From: JABMRW01 sp964396965
GTDB taxonomy: Bacteria; Chloroflexota; Dehalococcoidia; Dehalococcoidales; BS750m-G39
Assembly: GCA_964396965.1 (NCBI GenBank)
Contig: CAYNGD010000035.1
Location: 1 to 10,613 of the forward strand
Direction of reading: 5' to 3'
Length of the DNA stretch: 10,613 nt
Shown: positions 6,978 through 10,613 of the stretch, in pieces
Layout of the letters: every line of letters begins with the position of its first letter
Numbering within the stretch: the first letter of the stretch is position 1
Notes under the pieces: model-generated
Database searches by the model: none
Told to the model about the DNA's origin: nothing
What the model saw: the letters and a program-made list of their open reading frames with translations, nothing else
Position numbers and translations under genes: made by a program

Positions 6978-7051
6978 GCAGGCTGTCTAGAAAGGCCTAT
7001 CTAGGAGTGAGATAATCGCTTGCAGTACCCTGTTCTTTCTAGACAGCCTGC
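6978..7051 (+). repeat. Long hairpin H2 between binding-protein gene 2 and livH
   Basis: GCAGGCTGTCTAGAAAG (6978-6994) and its perfect reverse complement (7035-7051) are 17-bp arms separated by 40 nt, with a small inner stem TATCT/AGATA. The outer nine arm bases CAGGCTGTC match H1; the inner part differs at three positions and each change is matched in the opposite arm. It lies 39 nt after the stop and ends 34 nt before livH. No T-run follows. A likely role is lowering permease expression relative to the binding proteins or protecting the upstream mRNA. Confidence 0.75.
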
Positions 7052-7085
7052 CCCTGTAATTGATTAAAGACTGGAATTTATCATT

Positions 7086-7955
7086 ATGCTTGCATCAGTC
7101 CTTAGTGTGGTAATTAATGGTTTACTGCTGGGCGGCCTATACGCCGTAATCGCTATGGGCCTCAACCTGCAGTACGGCGTTGCCCGGGTGCTGAACATAG
7201 CCCACGGCGAATTTATCATGCTCGGCGCCTTCATCACCTGGGCGATGTACACTGCCTTTGGGCTTAACCCGTTGCTCTCTCTGATTATTGTTGGTCCTAT
7301 TGTGCTCATCATCGGTTTTGCGGTTCAGCGGACTTTGTTCACCCGTCTTAGAGTAACCGCACCATCACCGGGCGCCTACGAGGGCAATTCCATGTTAGCC
7401 GCTTTTGGTCTCCTCTTTATCATCCAAAATGTGGCTCTGCAGATATGGGGTGGTGATATGAGGGCGTACTCCTATTATAACTTTGGTATCAATTTTTTGG
7501 GGGCGGTATTCGCCGCCAATCGTTTGATAGCCCTTATCTTTGCCGTTATTATAGGCATCGTCTTTTATATCTTTTTAGTCCGCACCCGCCTGGGGAAAGC
7601 CATCAGGGCCGCCGCTCAGGACCCGAACACGGCTGGACTCTTGGGGGTAAACATTAACCTGGTCTTGGCTATATGCTTTGGTCTTGGTGCGGTAATGGCT
7701 GGTTTCGCCGGCACACTTATCAGCATGTGCTACCCGATTTACCCGGTTATGGGCCTGGAATATACCATAATTGCCATCATCGTGATTGTTCTTGGTGGGC
7801 TGGGCAGTATCCCGGGTAGCTTCATCGGCGGCTTTATCCTGGGTCTTATCGGCAGCATAGTGAGCTCCTTTCAGCCAGCCCTGGCCCTGGTTGCCTATTA
7901 TTTTCTCTTCATGCTCCTGCTCATAGTTAGGCCAAAGGGTATTTTGGGGAGATAG
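7086..7955 (+). CDS. livH: Branched-chain amino acid-type ABC transporter permease LivH
   Basis: A 289-residue inner-membrane permease, one of the two channel subunits of the HAAT family importer. The N-terminus INGLLLGGLYAVIAMGLNLQYGVARVLNIAHGEF is split across residues 10-43 and is the classic LivH opening, so the start is right. Several hydrophobic segments follow (about 45-85, 103-120, 145-166, 190-215, 224-240, 246-262, 266-282). The cytoplasmic coupling loop that touches the ATPases is around AAAQDPNTAGLLGVN (175-189). It ends with the usual VRPKGILGR. Unlike the other genes here, it has no clear Shine-Dalgarno: only GGA about 11 nt before the ATG. With hairpin H2 just upstream, weak translation relative to the binding proteins is expected. 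livM follows after 3 nt. Confidence 0.92.
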   Translation: MLASVLSVVINGLLLGGLYAVIAMGLNLQYGVARVLNIAHGEFIMLGAFITWAMYTAFGLNPLLSLIIVGPIVLIIGFAVQRTLFTRLRVTAPSPGAYEGNSMLAAFGLLFIIQNVALQIWGGDMRAYSYYNFGINFLGAVFAANRLIALIFAVIIGIVFYIFLVRTRLGKAIRAAAQDPNTAGLLGVNINLVLAICFGLGAVMAGFAGTLISMCYPIYPVMGLEYTIIAIIVIVLGGLGSIPGSFIGGFILGLIGSIVSSFQPALALVAYYFLFMLLLIVRPKGILGR

Positions 7956-7958
7956 AGA

Positions 7959-8912
7959 ATGGATTTTTTCCGTGCTATCTTCAATAGGTCGGGCCTAGGG
8001 TGGTTAATCAGCATCATCCTTTTAGTTTTGCTGGCCACCTTACCCTTCTATGGCTCGGCTTATACCATCATACTGCTCACCGCCATCGTCATGTACATCA
8101 TCCTTACCGTGAGCTGGACTCTTTTTTCCGGTCCTACTGGCTATATTTCACTGGCGCCAGCGGCATTTTTCGGTGTGGGTATATATACCATGGCCATACT
8201 TGGGGGCAAGATACCACTGCTAGCGGCAGTCGTTGCCGGTGGTGTAATCAGTTTCTTAATCGCCCTTTTCGTCGGCGCGATAACCCTGAGGCTGAAGGGC
8301 ATATATTTTACCATATTTACCTTCGGGCTCGTTGTGCTCATCGAACAAGTTATGCTGTTTTGGGAGATTACCGTAACCGGTACACGCGGCCGGTTCGTCG
8401 TACTGGAAAATAACAACATTATCTTTTGGATCATGCTGGGTATCTTCGCGGTGCTGATGCTGGTCTACTACCTCATCAGACGCTCTAAATTTGGTATGGC
8501 CCTGCAGAGCATCGGTGAGAACGAGGAAGCGGCTGCTCATCTGGGTGTTAATGTGACCATAGTGAAGGTTATCACCTTCGCCGTCAGCGCCTTCTTTATG
8601 GGGGCGGCTGGGGCGATTATAGCCACCAGATGGACTTATGTTGACCCGTATGTCGCCTTTAGCGTGTTCAACTCTTTTCTGCCGGTTATGATGGCTATCT
8701 TTGGTGGTATTGGGCAGATTTACGGCCCGGTAATAGGCGCGGCCCTTTTTGCCTACACCGAAGAACTGCTGCTGACCAAGTTCCCCTACTATTATATGCT
8801 CACTTTTGGTATAGTGTTAATAGTGGTTATAATATACCTGCCCGACGGGTTGACGGGACTGGTACAGAGGCTGTGGAGACGAAGGCTGGGAGGGCAACAT
8901 GCCAATACTTGA
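7959..8912 (+). CDS. livM: Branched-chain amino acid-type ABC transporter permease LivM
   Basis: A 317-residue integral membrane protein, the second channel subunit and partner of LivH. Family marks are LFSGPTGYISLAPAAFFGVGIY (split over residues 55-76), FGMALQSIGENEEAAAHLGVN (178-198), which is the cytoplasmic coupling loop, and GGIGQIYGPVIGAALF (249-264). Hydrophobic segments fall at about 14-30, 35-52, 62-82, 86-110, 118-133, 153-172, 202-222, 238-262 and 278-294. The tail (305-317) is basic, RLWRRRLGG. GGGGAG lies 7 nt before the ATG. It follows livH by 3 nt and its last 14 nt overlap the start of livG, so the pair is translationally coupled. The length is ordinary for the short LivM type lacking the long N-terminal extension of enterobacterial LivM. 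Confidence 0.92.
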   Translation: MDFFRAIFNRSGLGWLISIILLVLLATLPFYGSAYTIILLTAIVMYIILTVSWTLFSGPTGYISLAPAAFFGVGIYTMAILGGKIPLLAAVVAGGVISFLIALFVGAITLRLKGIYFTIFTFGLVVLIEQVMLFWEITVTGTRGRFVVLENNNIIFWIMLGIFAVLMLVYYLIRRSKFGMALQSIGENEEAAAHLGVNVTIVKVITFAVSAFFMGAAGAIIATRWTYVDPYVAFSVFNSFLPVMMAIFGGIGQIYGPVIGAALFAYTEELLLTKFPYYYMLTFGIVLIVVIIYLPDGLTGLVQRLWRRRLGGQHANT

Positions 8913-9615
8913 AGGTGAAAAGGTAACCAAGTACTTCGGGGGCTTGGCGGCGGTATCCAGGGTTGATTTTCACGTTGACCAGGGAGAAATCTTCGGTCTT
9001 ATTGGCCCTAATGGGGCCGGTAAAACAACGCTATTTAATCTAATATCGGCCGCCCTTGTTCTCAAATCAGGGGTAATAAAGTTTAAAGGCGAAAGGATTT
9101 CCGGGCTTAAGCCTTATCAAATCTGCCGGAGGGGAATAGCCAGGACATTCCAGTCGGTCAAGGTTTTCCCTAATATGCTGGTCCAGCAGAATGTAAAGCT
9201 GGGAGGGCTATTCGGTGCGCCGAAGTCTGCGGCATCGACGGTGGAAAAAGATGCTGAGGAGCTGCTGGATTTTGTCGGCCTGTCGGCGATGAGCACGTTG
9301 CCGGCCCGAGATTTGACCCTGGTCAACCAGAAGCGTCTTGAGGTAGCGGCGGCGCTGGCCACCAAACCGGAGCTGCTGATGCTTGATGAGCTGATGGCCG
9401 GCCTGACCCCCACCGAAACAGCCGAAACTATGCAGCTGGTAACCAGCATTCGGGATAATGGGGTTACCATTTTCATGATTGAGCACGTCATGAAGGCCAT
9501 TATGGGCGTATGCGACCGGATTATGGTGCTCCATCACGGCGAGAAGATTGCCGAGGGAACGCCAAAGGAGATCTCCACCAGCAAAAAGGTCATCGAGGTA
9601 TACCTGGGGGAGTAG
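8899..9615 (+). CDS. livG: Branched-chain amino acid-type ABC transporter ATP-binding protein LivG
   Basis: A 238-residue cytoplasmic ATPase that, with LivF, powers LivHM. Walker A is GPNGAGKTT (36-44), the Q-loop is RTFQ (Gln85), Walker B is LLMLDE (159-164, catalytic Glu164) and the switch is EHVM with His196. The signature motif is atypical: where most ABC ATPases have LSGGQ this has LTLVN (139-143) followed by QKRLEVAAAL. From memory, a related LTL-type signature with LDE-MAGL downstream occurs in a subgroup of LivG proteins, so it is probably functional. The usual Arg in the ARAL that follows is Ala here. GGGAGGG is just before the ATG, which lies inside livM. Confidence 0.92.
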   Translation: MPILEGEKVTKYFGGLAAVSRVDFHVDQGEIFGLIGPNGAGKTTLFNLISAALVLKSGVIKFKGERISGLKPYQICRRGIARTFQSVKVFPNMLVQQNVKLGGLFGAPKSAASTVEKDAEELLDFVGLSAMSTLPARDLTLVNQKRLEVAAALATKPELLMLDELMAGLTPTETAETMQLVTSIRDNGVTIFMIEHVMKAIMGVCDRIMVLHHGEKIAEGTPKEISTSKKVIEVYLGE

Positions 9616-9619
9616 GTCT

Positions 9620-10324
9620 ATGCTGGAAGTTAAGAATTTGAATACTTTTTACGGCAAGGTTCAGGCCTTATGGGACGTTTCTTTAAAGATTGATGAGGCT
9701 GAAATAGTGGCCCTGGTTGGTGCCAACGGAGCCGGCAAAAGCACGCTGCTTAATACTATCTCCGGTGTGATTCATCCGGCTTCAGGTAGTGTGGAGTTCC
9801 TGGGTACAAGGATAGATCACATGCATCCCCACAACATTGTAGAGCTGGGGCTTTCACATATACCTGAAGGCAGAAAGCTTTTTACTGAGATGACGGTGCA
9901 CGAAAACCTGGAGATGGGTGCCTATCCCTCCAGTTCGTGGAAGCTGAGAAATCAGACAGCGGAGCATATTTATGAGGCTTTCCCAATACTGAAGGAGAGA
10001 GCGGGGCAGCTGGCCAGGACATTGAGCGGCGGTGAGCAGCAGATGCTGGCTATGGGCCGAGGTCTAATGTCAAGGCCGAAACTGTGCATGTTTGACGAGC
10101 CGTCCTACGGCCTGGCGCCGAGGATACTGATAGAGGTTTTCCAGGTCATCAAGTCCCTCCGCGAGCAGGGGATTACCGTACTGCTGATTGAGCAGAATGT
10201 CCCCCGCACCCTGGAGATAGCCGACCGCGCCTATGTTCTGGAAAATGGCCGCATAGTCATGGAGGGGGCGTGCTGCAACCTTCTCACCGATGAATATATC
10301 AAGAAAGCCTACCTGGGGCTGTAA
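9620..10324 (+). CDS. livF: Branched-chain amino acid-type ABC transporter ATP-binding protein LivF
   Basis: A 234-residue cytoplasmic ATPase, the partner of LivG. Walker A is GANGAGKST (34-42), the signature is a normal LSGGEQQ (135-141) and Walker B is LCMFDE (155-160) followed by PSYGLAP. In place of the switch His there is Gln in IEQN (190-193), normal for LivF. The ATG at 9620 is chosen, with GGGGGAG 7 nt upstream inside the end of livG. An in-frame ATG at 9548 would add 24 residues that are merely the livG frame read one base over and do not resemble LivF. It starts 4 nt after the livG stop. Since LivF has a standard signature and LivG does not, the two ATP sites of the heterodimer may be unequal. 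Confidence 0.93.
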   Translation: MLEVKNLNTFYGKVQALWDVSLKIDEAEIVALVGANGAGKSTLLNTISGVIHPASGSVEFLGTRIDHMHPHNIVELGLSHIPEGRKLFTEMTVHENLEMGAYPSSSWKLRNQTAEHIYEAFPILKERAGQLARTLSGGEQQMLAMGRGLMSRPKLCMFDEPSYGLAPRILIEVFQVIKSLREQGITVLLIEQNVPRTLEIADRAYVLENGRIVMEGACCNLLTDEYIKKAYLGL

Positions 10325-10438
10325 GCCTCGGCCGGTCTTCTAACTACGCCTCCTTCCATATAACGTGAATCCAATTTTGAAAAGCAGCTATATTTCAGCC
10401 GCACCTTTATAGTAGGTCTAAAAACAGAGGAGGCAGCT
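10325..10438 (+). other. Gap between livF and the VOC gene
   Basis: In these 114 bp I see no convincing terminator. A TTGAAA (10377-10382) and a TATAGT (10408-10413) are present but 25 nt apart, too far for one promoter. AGGAGG at 10428-10433 is the ribosome site of the next gene. Co-transcription of the VOC gene with the transporter is possible but not shown. Confidence 0.4.
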
Positions 10439-10613
10439 ATGGCAACTACCGATAAGGTAAAGGTAAAGAATGTGCTCCAGGTCAGCGTGGTGGTCAGAGA
10501 CCTACAGAAAGCGATGGAGCGCTACTGGAACATCTTCGGCATCGGGCCCTGGGATATCTATACCTTCCAGCCCCCGGCGGTGACCAACACCACCGTCCGC
10601 GGCAAGCCGGCAA
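10439..10613 (+). CDS. VOC-superfamily (glyoxalase-fold) protein, 5' part
   Basis: The first 58 codons of a gene cut by the window edge. The ATG at 10439 has AGGAGG 5 nt upstream. The sequence reads VLQVSVVVRDLQKAMERYW then NIFGIGPWDIYTF, the first beta-alpha-beta of a vicinal-oxygen-chelate module: a strand that would carry the first metal ligand, the V-x-DL-x-KA-x-x-YW helix and the GIGPW turn. This head is typical of glyoxalase/bleomycin-resistance/dioxygenase and methylmalonyl-CoA epimerase-like proteins. The usual metal-binding His near the start of the first strand (often H-V-x-VVV) is Gln14 here, so metal binding could be altered. The substrate cannot be named from this fragment. It may be co-transcribed with the transporter. 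Confidence 0.75.
   Translation, partial: MATTDKVKVKNVLQVSVVVRDLQKAMERYWNIFGIGPWDIYTFQPPAVTNTTVRGKPA

Noticed and set aside
9548..9619. 24-residue extension of LivF
   Set aside because: It reads the livG 3' end in another frame, is Arg/Ser/Pro-rich, does not resemble the family N-terminus, and the ATG at 9620 has its own ribosome site.

Overview
The window looks like chromosomal DNA of a free-living anaerobic or sediment-type bacterium. My best guess is a member of Chloroflexota (Dehalococcoidia-like), judged from gene content, Thr/Pro-rich lipoprotein linkers, mixed ATG/GTG starts with strong Shine-Dalgarno sites, and the style of the VOC and winged-helix proteins. This is an impression from protein style, not a search result. 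There is no mobile-element gene, CRISPR array or rRNA.

Layout. (1) Positions 1-230 hold a promoter followed by a tRNA-Gly-like sequence whose 3' half is recognisable but whose D arm is replaced by a GC-rich hairpin plus T-run. (2) A small winged-helix protein (231-623, +) converges on acetyl-CoA synthetase. (3) On the minus strand, read right to left, are a LabA-like NYN-domain protein, a stand-alone cyclic-nucleotide-binding-like domain protein and acetyl-CoA synthetase; each has its own plausible sigma70-type promoter. (4) A 280-bp divergent control region (3873-4152) carries two tandem near-consensus promoters, a 10-bp palindrome, two long inverted repeats and an orphan ribosome-binding site in the leader. 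(5) On the plus strand a complete branched-chain-amino-acid-type (HAAT/Liv) ABC importer follows: two tandem paralogous lipoprotein substrate-binding proteins, then LivH, LivM, LivG and LivF. (6) The window ends inside a VOC-superfamily gene.

How it works together. The two lipoproteins should capture related but different ligands outside the membrane and deliver them to one LivHM permease powered by LivGF. The transported compound cannot be read from sequence. Acetyl-CoA synthetase activates acetate to acetyl-CoA; if the imported compound is a carboxylate or amino acid, the two halves could be linked in carbon assimilation, but that is inference from proximity only.

Most notable points. The two binding-protein genes share 179 bp of perfect nucleotide identity covering RBS, signal peptide and linker, while their mature domains are only about 74% identical. 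Each gene is followed by a long perfect hairpin of the same family, with three compensatory base-pair changes between the two copies. The divergent control region is densely packed with promoter and operator-like elements.
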